Made by a program: the position numbers and the translations under genes | Shown here: piece after piece, positions 24,581-56,552 of the stretch | How the letters are laid out: the number at the start of each line of letters is the position of its first letter | Position numbering within the stretch: the first letter of the stretch is position 1 | Notes under the pieces: generated by a model | Database searches by the model: none | What the model was told of the DNA's origin: nothing | The model's input: only the letters and a program-made list of their open reading frames with translations | DNA from: Nymphaea colorata | Lineage: Eukaryota > Streptophyta > Magnoliopsida > Nymphaeales > Nymphaeaceae | Reading direction: 5' to 3' | DNA: 60,000 nucleotides | Assembly: GCF_008831285.2 (NCBI RefSeq) | Contig: NC_045138.2 | Coordinates: 36,449,115 to 36,509,114, forward strand

Positions 24581-25781
24581 ATTTGTTACTTTAAATTTCA
24601 TTTTTTAAAAATAAATTCAAAGCAAGGTTAAAATGGTAAATAACGTATATATTTTAGTGTCATTTTTATAAGAAGACAACCTATTTATTGTGGTGCAAAA
24701 AATGATGATCCATTTGTTATTGCCCAAAGGTTGAGTGGTAGGTTGTAAATTTTTATTGTTTACATGGATGCTATTTTAATAATTTGATCTCTTTAACCTA
24801 ATGTAATTAATGAACGAGCTATGGTTCAATTAAGAGGAGGCCTTTCTTATTAACAGGGCAAAAACTTTGGTTTGTTGAATGGCATTAGGTATGTTTTTTA
24901 TTATTTTTAAATACTTTGGTGTGTTCTTGAGAATTTCTGAAAAGAATTTAGGTTTCCTTGACTGCTGAAACACCTTTTCCAAAACTTGCGTTGATTAATT
25001 TTGAACTTTTACATTTCTCTTGTTAAAGGTTGAGGGAAATTCATGTGGAGTCCTTTATTGGGAATACTTAGTGAACAGTCCTAAATTCAGCATTTCAACC
25101 TTACATTTGGTAGAATTCCATTTTTTTTTCTTCTAAAGTTGCTGGCATTTGAATTGTATTGATGCACAATGGTCTTGTTATCAATACCCCACAACCATAG
25201 ACTCCTGTATGGACATAGTACAGGACGCATGTATTGGAGTGGCTAAAAAAATAAAAAAATCTTGTAGTTGATTTTGGTCATGGGATTGATGTTTCTATTC
25301 TATTCCTTGATATGTTGACTTTAGAGGTGAATCTTTCACGTATCTCCTTTTTTGTCGTAGAACTCCTTTTTTGTCATAGAACTGTTGCATGGGATTGTCA
25401 TGCAGGCGCATTTTGGGTGTCTCTAACACTTATGTATACTAATGTTACCATGTCTTACTAATGAACGTTTCATCTGTTTTCATCATTTCATTTTGATACC
25501 GGTCCTATTGTAATGGAAAGAATCAACTCCCTCGCTTGCAGTAGGTTTTCCTCCGGGAGACAGCTTGCAGCTGTTTAATCATTTTCTCCTATGTTTGACT
25601 AATGTGCTCTTGAATGTTCTTTGCCAACACTTGTGGATTGTCATATTCAGCAATGGCATGGCATGTTTTCTTTAATATTCTTTCTTGACATAAAATGGTG
25701 CTTCTGCGTACTTCAAGCTTTATACGAGTAAAACTTTTTATGTCCTCATGTCTTATATCTTTTTCTTTTCTTAACGAGTAG

Positions 25782-25899
25782 GCGGTTGAACAGTTTTTTG
25801 CCTTGAAATGTCCTATGAGGCTCGCAGAATTGAATAGCTTCTTCTATGGTCTTGATAATGCATTTTAAGTTTACACAAGGAATGTTGTTGACCAGATAG
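25782..25899 (+). pseudogene. Exon 17 remnant of the PATROL1 duplicate
   Basis: It has the same length (118 bp) and splice sites as intact exon 17, but the acceptor-proximal ACG is GCG, GAAAGTGCC has become GAAATGTCC, and CAA has become TAA near the end (gcattttaag). It is noncoding. Confidence 0.8.
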
Positions 25900-27731
25900 G
25901 TGAGCTTGATTCTTGCTTAGCGTTTTACTGCACCTGTTTGTCACCTTCAGTTCTACCTGTTGCAATCCTGCTTTTGTTATACTCTCCAGCTTCTAAGTGA
26001 AAGTTGGAATATGGAGCTATAATAATTTAAACTTGTTTAGATTCTCTAATTTGTGTAAATAAACTATATATGGGAAGTGATTAGCTTCTGGACGCATCAG
26101 ATCTCCAATAGAATGTAAACATGGACATTTTGTTTTGATGATTCTGTGAAAAATGGAATAAAGGTGGGGAGGAGTGCGGGTGGGGGGAAGGACCAGTTCT
26201 CTCATCTTTTTTTGTTCTGCTGCTATTTAGATAGCTTACTTGAGACCATCATTAGCTCCAATTAGCTGCTGAGTGCCAACTAGCTACTTATTATGGTGCA
26301 GCCAGTTTTTAGTTTTAAGGAAGTTTTGATATTCATATTGCATGTTTTAGCATGACGTCTGCATGTTGTATTGCACAAAGGAGTTGGATGCGCATTCAAC
26401 AGTCACCTCAAGTTTGCATTGTTCTTTGCTGCACTCAAATACAAGTTGGTATGACATGATCAGCCAAATGAACAAATTGGAAGATAGCATCCGAGAGAGA
26501 TGGTCAAGTAAAGCGCCTCAGGACATTTTGAATGCTAGTAATCTTCTGAGCTACTAAGCCTAGCTTGCAATTGGTTGCATCTGTACCCTGGCAATTATAC
26601 ACACTATTCTAGGAGTTGCTGAATTATTAGTTTGTCTTTGGGGCAGATGAAGTGCAAAGTGTATTGTCTGATTTATAGTATTTACATTACAAGGGTGCAA
26701 CGTTCATGTTCATAGTGATGGCATGTCAATGATGTCAACTGATGATTTTTTTTTTTCTGTCAATTTTGTTTGATTATTTTACATAATATTCTTATTCACT
26801 TTCATCTAGGGAGGACTACTGATGATTTGTCAAGAAGCTAACTCAATAACAGCCAAACAGATGCATTTGATGGAATAGGGAAAGACATAAATGCAGCAAA
26901 AGACAACATTTGTGAGTTCACAGGTAAGTATTCATATTTGTTCACTCTATGCAAAATTTCTCATGGCCTTGAGGGTAGTTTCTTTTATCTCAAACCTAGT
27001 GGTGCAGAGTTGCCGTCCATTGATAGACGCTTTGAAGTTTACACCATTCTCACAGATACAATGTTTTTTCCAGAGAAATGATGTTGAGATGTTAAAAAAA
27101 GCTGAAAAAAACACACTTGAAAAAATACACCATTCTCACAGATACGATGTTTTTTCGTTTCTCTTTTTGACGTTAATATCATCATGGATTGCACGTTAAA
27201 TTATTTATCATTGTTATCATCATTAAACAACAATGGTTTACGCCTTTGGATGTGATAAGCTGAATCAGCCTCAAAGCGTGGTATATGCTAAGGGCTGGTA
27301 AACAAGCTGAAAACCCCAAAGATATAGGTGCTGCAGCGCCTGATTGTGTTAGCTGTCTAAATCTTGATCTTTATTATCCCCAGGTGAAAATGAGTTTGCA
27401 GTCAAGATGGGTAGAAAACAAAGTATAATTGAAAAATTATGGCTAAAACTTTAGGTTTATTTGGTAGGCATTAGCTGTATCGTGAAACCTGAAGTTTGAA
27501 AGAGTTATTATTCTATGTGCGTGATGTAAATACATACTTCGTAATTCATATTACTCAACAAGCGCTGCATGCCATAGATGGCACGTACCATTTCTGGTCT
27601 GTGTTTAGGTGCAGCGAAATAGACGCCCCATTTTAAAATGGAGGCCTTGCATTCTGCCAAAATGTCTAAAGTTATACCTCCATCGCCAATCTTCTACTCC
27701 AACGCCTTTGACCCTGCAATTGGCTATGTGC

Positions 27732-27835
27732 TTGACAATGCAACGGCCAATGCCAATGAGGAGTGCGCAAATGACATGATTGCTTGCCAATGCAACGGCC
27801 AATGCCAATGAGGAGTGCGCAAATGACATGATTGC
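27732..27835 (+). repeat. 52-bp tandem duplication
   Basis: Units 27,732-27,783 and 27,784-27,835 differ by one base (ttgacaatg against ttgccaatg). They lie just beyond the end of the PATROL1 homology, in sequence that is open from an ATG at 27,641 for 57 codons (including IFYSNAFDPAIGYVL). The near-identity points to a recent event. Confidence 0.85.
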
Positions 27836-28061
27836 TGTTGTATGAGTTCCTTCAATTTTGTTTATATTCAGTTGCCATCTACCCTAGCCTTGAAGTATCC
27901 TCCCCTTTTCATGCCTTCCATTGCATCTCCCTTACGAAAGTATCTGTACGACCACAGAGGGTGCGAAACTTGATAACGTAGAACTGGGAGTCGAGATGCA
28001 TTCAAAGGAATCAAGGCTAGAGCTGTTTAGGTCGACATCAAAGAAGAAACATATATATATG

Positions 28062-28083
28062 TAGGGGATATATTAATTTGTCC
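28062..28083 (+). repeat. 22-bp direct repeat, left copy
   Basis: This matches 29,288-29,309 at 20 of 22 positions; both copies begin taggggata and contain attaatttgtc. The two copies flank the block made of the CACTA-like end and the displaced PATROL1 exons 7-9. Confidence 0.7.
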
Positions 28084-28390
28084 GGAATGCCATAAAAAAA
28101 AACCGTTATTACTTTTCTTGTGCCGGTTTAGTAACTGTAGTTACAGCGGTGATTCACATCGCCGGTATTAGCCTATAGCGGTGATTGTGCCACCGGTACA
28201 CATGGTTCCACCGATGATACCAATCGCCTGTATAGTGAAATAGCGGTAAGGACGGCCATCGGACCGTAAAGCCGTAATAGCGGCGACCTTTTCCACTTAG
28301 ATCTACAGCGGTGACTAGGACCCATAGCGGTGATCGACTTCACCGTTGTACGGTATACTGGTGATGCGCCCACCGCTGTTTGTTTTGTTG
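28084..28390 (+). mobile_element. CACTA-like (En/Spm) terminus with subterminal repeats
   Basis: After a degraded start (gccataaaaaaaaccgttatt, resembling CACTAC-A(n)-CCG termini) the sequence repeats agcggtgat or agcggtga at about 28,144, 28,180, 28,304 and 28,326. Inverted forms (tcaccg, gccaccgg, ccaccgct) are interspersed up to 28,376. Dense short inverted subterminal motifs next to an A-rich end are characteristic of CACTA elements. No transposase and no opposite terminus are visible in the window. Confidence 0.55.
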
Positions 28391-28429
28391 CATGGGGGTT
28401 TTATCCGGGCATAAATCCACGACTCTAAT

Positions 28430-29287
28430 ATCCATGGTGATCTCAGATCCACAGTAAAAGAAACACACCCTTATATTGATAGATTGAGCTTCGGAGCTCT
28501 CACTCAACAAACATATGCTGGCCGACAATTTTATTCTCGATGCTTGTATGGCTATTTTGTCTCCTTTCTAGATTGCTTGGTTATTCAGATTTGAGATGCA
28601 ATGGATGCCCAGATCATGACAAGGCTTTCTTCATGCACTCAATGGTAGACTTGGGAAAAGAATGACTCACAGGCAGATTTTTCTGAAAAAAAAAAAATCA
28701 TACCTAAAATGGCTAAAAAGGCAGGTTTGTGGTCTATAGATTCTTTAAGCTGTAGTTGTGAGATTTTCTTTTCCAATTTAAGAGTGGACTTTTGCTTTTT
28801 TTGTTTTTCTTTAGTAGTTAAATAGAATAGAAGAAGGACTTCTACACCATCCTGTGGTGCCATATGTTGAGTCAGACAGTCCTTTTGGCAAAGATTGAAG
28901 AATCTGAAGTATAACCTTGTAAGTAGTTCAATATTTCCCTTTTCTTTAACTTATACATGACATATTTAATCATTTTTCCCCCTAATTCAATTGCTCAATG
29001 CATTTGCAATTGTTTTGGCCTTATCTGTTTTGTTTTCTTTCTTATAGCTTCTTCCATCTTCTGCAGGTGAAATAGAAAGAAATGAATGCCTCAGGCCTCC
29101 AGACCTCTTAGGGATATTGCCCCTGCACTTGCTGAAAGGCCTGCAGGGAGTGATATTAGAGGTGATGTCTGTCATTGGGCAGATGGTTACCATCTTATTG
29201 TCAAATTATATGAGAAGCTGCTATTTAGTGTTTTTGACATACTAGACCAGTGAAAAGTTGCCGAGGAAATTGTTGGCAACGGTTAGT
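28430..29287 (+). pseudogene. Second PATROL1 duplicate fragment (exons 7-9)
   Basis: It matches 36,945-37,890 of the intact gene, including introns. The exon 7 copy (28,589-28,724) begins ATT TGA, so codon 2 is a stop, and it lacks about 40 bp encoding DTLLVPLELLC. The exon 8 copy starts near 28,817 and has lost the sequence for the GHKPS region. The exon 9 copy runs from 29,048 and has several indels. In the gene these exons come before exons 13-24, but here they lie after them, so the fragment is out of order. Confidence 0.85.
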
Positions 29288-29309
29288 TAGGGGATACATT
29301 AATTTGTCT
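29288..29309 (+). repeat. 22-bp direct repeat, right copy
   Basis: This is the partner of 28,062-28,083. Homology to PATROL1 intron 9 ends exactly at its left edge (gttagtt). Confidence 0.7.
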
Positions 29310-29432
29310 GTCAAGCAAAATGAATTATGGGGGAGAAACCAAAAGCCAGCAAAAAAAAAAATTTGTAGAATTTATTTTTACAAGGATGGATTGTTAAGAA
29401 TGGTGTGGAGCACCAACGGTGTTTTTGGCCCC

Positions 29433-29775
29433 CTTTGAATGATAGAGGGAACAGGCGAGGTTTTGCACATAAATCAGGTTTTTGGAGAAATTAAATTTGC
29501 AAATAACTTGAACTTAACTCTTTCTTTTTGGATTTCAAAATTTGAGTTTGCAAACAAAAAAGACCCATGTAAAGTGGCCCTGGTCAATTCATTTTCCATT
29601 TTATATATTGGCAGTCGTCTGTAAAAGAAAGGTGGATCCTTTTGTTGAGTTTTGGCCAAGGTAGTTCAAACTGGTATAGGCACGATATCATTCTGGTCGA
29701 CTGGTGGCCGGAAAATGGTGAAACTTCTCCACCATTGTGAAGTGAATTAGATGGAAAGGGTGAAAACATTGCTCT
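29433..29775 (+). repeat. Direct repeat R1, right copy
   Basis: This is the partner of 17,257-17,605 in the same orientation, starting ggccccctttgaatgatag. It carries a 14-bp stretch (gagttttggccaag) absent from the left copy. It marks the left side of the PATROL1-bearing unit of the proposed tandem duplication. Confidence 0.75.
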
Positions 29776-30433
29776 CTCCCTGAAGTTTCAGAAACCTGAT
29801 CTTCTTATCATATCAGCGAAGAGAACGGGAAAGTAGGATTCTGTATAAAAAATTGGTTTGACTCTTGAAACCAAATTTTCAACCTGATTCCAAGCAATGC
29901 GTTAGGCCTTTTTAAACCTAGCGTAATATCTCTCCTTATCCAAGCATATCGGTTGATAATTAAGCATTGTATTAGCCCCTATTCATATGATAAAAGTCAA
30001 TACTAGTTTTTTTATTAAATTATTTGTCTTTTTGTTTGTCATTGAATTTGAAATATTTTGGATTATTTTCTAACTTGTGAAACAAAAAAAAGGTGATAGA
30101 CGTTAATCTTATTTAACAATACATTTCGGCCTTAAGCCGATACCATTTTTCACTACGCTAATTGATACGATGGTCCGATGGCAAGATTTTCTCTGAAAGG
30201 GGAACTCCCAACGAGGACGGTTCCTTGGAAATTTTCTTTGGCTTTCATAACTTGAACAAGATGAATAAATTATGTTGAAATCTTGCTGTAAACATATTCT
30301 GTTTAAATACTGCCAGGACGAGATTGGTAAAGCTGCATACCTCATGATACCCAAAAACGAATTTTCAAGAAATATCGTCGCTTAAGCTTTGACAATATAA
30401 AATATTTTTAGAAAATTACAATGAGTATGTTGG

Positions 30434-30472
<39 letters not shown>

Positions 30473-30951
30473 CCACGAGAAAATGGATGATTTTATCTAC
30501 ATTTGTACATGTGCAAATAGAAAACGAGACACCACACTACCAAGAATTTTCAGTACATGTTTGTGTGGCAGACGGATGCATTCAACCATGTTGCAAAACG
30601 AGTTACTAAGGTCCTTTTTTTTTTTTTGTATATAGGAGCGGTTTAGAACCGCATTAACTAACTATAACACGAGGTCGAACTACACCAATCGGATCCTCCT
30701 CAATCAATCGATGTAAATGACTAGGTGGATTGGTAAGAATGGTCACTCTAAAAGATCCTTGAAAGGCCTATGAAGCAAGAAATTCTGCATGCATATTAGC
30801 TTTTTTATGTATATTAGCTTTTCTGTACGTATGACATAAGGCACTCGCAATCATGTCTTCGCATTTCTTGACACTGCTTCACTATATGGAATAAAGGATC
30901 ATGAGACTGCATGTCTTTTTCAATGATATTGTTGTAGTACTGTGAGTGATT
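29776..30951. other. Gene-free sequence
   Basis: The sequence is AT-rich with a (GA)n microsatellite at about 30,437-30,467. At 30,567-30,610 it has the end of the exon-like fragment also seen at 18,085-18,123. No other feature was recognised. Confidence 0.4.
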
Positions 30952-31640
30952 GTGTGACATTTCTTGGAACATGGTGTTCTGCACAACCAAACCCCATCTT
31001 TTTGAGTCACCAGAAACAATTATTTGTGAGTTAGATTTTTGGTTTGGAATGTATACCTTAAAACATCAAGGATTTGGATATAAATCTGAAAAGCCAGAAG
31101 CCGATTTGGCATTTGTCTTGTGTTATGTCTATTTCGTCCTTTGTGGGCAACTGTCTCACAGCATATATAGAAAGGGTTCAAGGTATCACATCAAAAAAAC
31201 CAAATCAACGGATATACATTTTTACAATTCAAAGCAATTATAGATCAATAAAATGAAAAATGATATATACATATGGATGAAAAGCGAAAAAAAATGAGAA
31301 CTGGTGGTGGCACTCGTGGTTTATCAAACAGTAAGCAATGTTAAACCCCAATAGTGCCTCTTGATTCTGTCAAGAGGAAACCTCATAAGATGCATGGCAT
31401 AAAGACAGCGGAAGGGAAATTTTTGAACTGCTATCTTGACCTATTGAACTAATTATGAATATGGAACGGGTGAACTTCAGGGAGTACACAAGGTGGAGCA
31501 GTGCACCTGTCTGTGACATTTCTTGGAACATGGTGTTCTCACAATCAAACAGTCTTTTTTAGTCAGAGAAACATTTATTTCTGGGTTACATTTTGGTTTG
31601 GAATGTATATCTTAAGACCGCAAGAATCTGGATGTGATGG
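30952..31640 (+). repeat. Spaced direct repeat upstream of PATROL1
   Basis: About 135 bp at 30,952-31,090 is repeated in diverged form at 31,508-31,640. Both copies contain tgacatttcttggaacatgg followed by tggtttggaatgtata and a ggat-tg-at end. The two copies are 0.4 kb apart and lie 0.25-0.9 kb upstream of the predicted first exon. They could be a transposon duplication or repeated promoter sequence; nothing distinguishes these. Confidence 0.65.
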
Positions 31641-31889
31641 TGGAAAGGTACAATCCGACTTGGGACATGATGGGTGACGGTCTTTATTCGGGTCCTTGTC
31701 CGTTAACAACATCATTGGCACAGTGGCACTCGGAATGTCGATGGCGGTGGTTAAGTGGAGAACCGACGAAAGGTCCGAGGCCTACGAGGGCAGTTCAAGT
31801 TTGTTTTCGTCATTTGATTGGAAATTACTTCTATTTAGGTAATTTCCAATGTCCAGTGTGGACTTCCCTCGGACTCCCACACCGAAATC

Positions 31890-32037
31890 TTGAACCCCGC
31901 GGATGATGTACACGCTCTTTTTCTAGCTTTCACCTTTCTTTCTAGATCGTCGTCGTCATCGTCGTCTACCGTTCTTCCGGCTCGTTTCATTGTCTGCCGC
32001 CACGGGAGGCGGATACGCATCTGTCATATCTGTCAAG
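31890..32037 (+). other. Predicted 5' UTR exon 1 of PATROL1
   Basis: The interval has a CT-rich leader-like stretch (cctttctttctagatcgtcg) and ends TGTCAAG before GTACTG, a plausible donor at 32,037. The downstream acceptor would be AATTTTAG at 32,811-32,818, giving a leader intron of about 0.78 kb. The transcription start is unknown and the left limit is arbitrary. Confidence 0.4.
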
Positions 32038-32845
32038 GTACTGCGGATGCCGTAAAAATTCAGTTTATTTGTTTAATTTGCTTTGAATTTCTTGTATGTT
32101 TCGTGGTTGCAGTGTGTGACTTTGATCGAATCGGGATTTTGTGTGTGTTGCTGGAACATGCAGCATTGGTCCTACGCTTTCTGTTCGCTTGATTTAGGGT
32201 TTCTTGGATCTAAATGGTATGGCTCGAGTGTCTGGTCTCGTCAGCTTCGGCTTCCATGACTTAACCAGCGATCATCGGACAACATTTGCAGTCTTTGATC
32301 GGAACTGGCTTCTCTGTCTACCCGCAGATTGAGTCTTGTTCAGATTCTTGCGCGGTTCGATGCCGTCTGTGGATTTTTTATTTTTGGGTGCTTCCTGTCG
32401 ATAGAGAGCTTACCGCAGGAAATATGCGATACTGTTGGTTCGAATTACCGGCTGAAATTCGTGTAGTTCTGGATCACAGTGACCTTTGCTGAGTGCGGTT
32501 CAGTTAAGGCCTAAGGCCTTTACAGGCCCGATCTATGAATTAGACTGACAGTGACGAAATGGATCTGTTTATTGATTATTTGCGTATTTGATTTTTGCCA
32601 TTTATGTTGTTGGTGGGAGTTTATGCTTGGCTGACTATCCTTCTTTTAAAATTTCATACTCATTTTTTAAATTTTAGATCTGTTTTCTATTCTGGTGGTC
32701 TGTTGGCGAGGACAAAATGCGTCAAAAAATTGAACATCGGTCAATTGTCTTGTCTGGACATTGTGTGTGTTATCCATAATGTTTTCTGAAGTTTCTTTTG
32801 GTTTCTTCTAAATTTTAGGTGTCTGCTTCATCAGCGTTCTATCTG

Positions 32846-32860
32846 ATGCAATCAAGATAA
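32846..32860 (+). promoter_or_regulatory. Four-codon upstream ORF in the PATROL1 leader
   Basis: ATG-CAA-TCA-AGA-TAA lies 40 bases upstream of the main start, within the predicted second leader exon (32,819-32,899). A short uORF this close could lower translation of the main frame. This is inference from sequence only. Confidence 0.4.
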
Positions 32861-32899
32861 CTGATTACGGCTCTGGTTGCTTGGAGCTGTTGATTGATT

Positions 32900-54102
<21,203 letters not shown>

Positions 54103-56439
54103 AGATGTGAATTTCCTGTAGCATATATTCTAATGGATGGGGCAGCACGGTTTTTGAAATACATATTGTTTTTGTATTTTGTGTAGGCATCATTTATGTA
54201 TGCATATTGTGTTATTCTATTTATCCTCTTTTCTTATTACGAGGCCCTGGGTCCTACCCTGTTTGTATGTAAGCCATGCCAATCCATTGACAGTGGTTGT
54301 AGATGTACAAAAAGTGTTTCTTATTTTCAAGTATATTGTGAGCACAAGCAGCACAACGTTGTACAATTTTATGGCCATGCTGAGTGCAGTTTTAGAAAAA
54401 TTGGTAGATACGAGAAATTTAGGTGCTAGACGCAAAAGAAATAATTTTGTCCATTCATCTTCCATCATTCTTTTCAAGATGGATGGTCAAAATTATACAG
54501 TTTAGCACCTAAGGGTGTAGTACTTACCAATTTCTCACACACACACACACACATATATATATAATTTGAATTGAGGGGATATTGTTCGAGTTGCTTTAAT
54601 TAGTCGTCAAGATCTAGTTAGTCATGTATGTGTATATGTGTATATGTATATACGCAAGTATGTGCGTGCATGCATACATACTTGTGTGCATGTAGTATTT
54701 GTTATACGATAGTAGATGAATATGGCCAAGGACGCAAACTTTAAGCACCCACCCATCAAAGATACAGATGCATGGCAGGAACATTGGAATATCTTGTGAC
54801 GAATTCTTTTAGCGATGAATTCTTTATTTTTTAGCCTCCTGCAGCATCCGGCGATTGTGGATCTGAAATCCTTATATATATAATGTTATTCAGATTCAGA
54901 AAGAAATTTTTTTTCAGCTCAAGTGCGCTAGTCAGATGAATAGATCAACGTGACGCCTTTTATTAAACAAATGGTATTGCATTGCCCTTAAGGTATGATG
55001 GTTCGGTTTAAATGCAGGACTTAAAAAGCAGTCAACCGAGCAAACTCATCGCCTTCAAAATCATTACCATTAGGTAAATTATTTAATTTGATTTTTTAAG
55101 TTAGGATGAACTGAAGGATTATCCTTAGGTCATTACGGTTAATAAGGATAGGCCTTGAGTCCCTAGCCGTTGGCGGCGGTAATGAAGATTAGGAGGCGGT
55201 GAGATTATGGAGCTAAACTTTCATCTTTCCCTTTGCCTTGCCTTCAAGATTCAATGCTACAGTGAGGTCTGGGTATTTCGATAGTTTTTTTGTTGTACAC
55301 TTGAAAAGGTCATTGTGCCAACACAAGAACAACAGGAGCAGCCAGCTATGTCTCGCCACTTGTGGTTTCTGTTGAAAGATGATATGTAAATTCATCATTG
55401 CATTTAATTTAACTAATTTAAAAGGCCCGTTCTAGTGAAATTTGGGCGAAAAGGGGTCTGGTTCAACAGATTGCACGGTCACCACAAAAAAAAAAAAAAA
55501 AAAAAAATCAAACTGAAAACCTAGAAACAAATTTAATTCAAAACGGAAAGCTTACGAAACATTCTTAGAATTGATAATACGGTTTCTTTCTCTCCATCGG
55601 GCGGGCTGTCCTTGATAAAGAATTGATAATTTTAACAAGTGGAATTTTAATAATATTGGAAAGCATGTACGGTGATCTTCTTTTTTTACTACTTATATTG
55701 ACATATCCTTGCTTCTTGTAAGGATCATCTGCAACCATGTTCGGACCATCAGGCAAACAATCGCATGCCGAGAATAGCCTCATGAACCTTGCTTATACTT
55801 GTGCATGATATGTCCCATCCGGTGGGCAGAGCGAGGATTTATTTCAAAAGTGAGTCAAACGACCTAACGAACTTATTTAGAGTCAAACTAAATCTAAATA
55901 TAAAAAATACATTATGCAACAAAAAAAATCAATTTTTATAATTTTTTTTTCAATTAGATGAGCGTGGCCTAGGCGCCTCTCTCTTTTTTGGTTTCACCGG
56001 CAGAGGGGTTCGCAGGCGGAAACCCTCCGCCATCTCTCTCTCTCTCTCTACTGCGCTTTTGCTGGCAGAGGGTGACTTTTTCTCTCTCTCTCTCTTGCTG
56101 GCAGAGAGTTTCAATGGATTATGGGAAGCCCCAATCACGCACAAGCCCTGCGCAGGTCTGAAGCCCCTTTTCAAACCAGTCCACCTATAACTTGAAACTA
56201 GTTGAAAATACTCCCTAGAATTTTGCTCCTTTTGTTTTTCCATTTGAGGATTCTATTTCGGTTTACGGTTTGTCATCGGCTCATCAAGCATGCAACATCT
56301 ATATAACAATTGAACACTATGATGATGTGCTTTTGGGTGTAGAGAAGATTTACTAGAAAAAACACATGCATGGTAGTGTTCTTTGTCAACATTAATAATA
56401 GTCATTGAGTTACCCATTGGAAATTTTATGTTCTTTTAG
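54103..56439. other. PATROL1 3' UTR and gene-free downstream sequence
   Basis: The first few hundred bases after the TAG at 54,100-54,102 should include the 3' UTR, but no clear poly(A) signal stood out. CA/TA and TATG microsatellites lie at 54,537-54,562 and 54,625-54,690. An A24 run lies at about 55,484-55,507 and CT-rich tracts at 56,035-56,095. Overlapping frames at 54,179-54,505 are not protein-like. Confidence 0.4.
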
Positions 56440-56552
56440 GCTTCGCAGAGCATGATATTGTTGAGCAGGCCTCAAGTGCTTCATATGAAAACCATAGGCA
56501 ATTGTTGGAAAATATTGTGCATTGTGGCAATGTAGTAAAAGCCGTAGCCTAA
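56440..56552 (+). pseudogene. Exon-like fragment of an unrecognised gene
   Basis: After a good acceptor (ATGTTCTTTTAG ending 56,439) an open stretch of about 37 codons reads FAEHDIVEQASSASYENHRQ followed by LLENIVHCGNVVKAVA and a TAA at 56,550-56,552. The composition is helix-like and hydrophilic. A possible donor is the GTAGTA at 56,532. I do not recognise it and found no partner exons, so it may be a gene fragment or chance. Confidence 0.25.

Larger units (their letters stand above)
21003..27660 (+). pseudogene. Decayed partial duplicate of PATROL1 (exons 13-24 region)
   Basis: The block is collinear with 41,520-53,590 of the intact gene, introns included, so it arose by DNA duplication and not retroposition. 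It is only 6.7 kb against 12.1 kb. Visible deletions remove the end of exon 13 plus exon 14 and the MITE (counterpart of about 42,983-44,655), the region 46,200-46,820, exon 18 (48,680-49,205), and exons 21-23 with most of exon 24 (50,165-52,630). The exon 16 region is inverted. Exon 13 has an in-frame TGA, exon 15 a one-base insertion, and exon 17 a frameshift and a TAA. No promoter or first exon is present. It cannot encode a MUN protein. Confidence 0.9.

Noticed and set aside
28144-28376. Regularly spaced agcggtga words considered as a CRISPR-like or satellite array
   Set aside because: Spacing is irregular, the motifs occur in both orientations and the setting is plant nuclear DNA; the pattern fits CACTA subterminal repeats.
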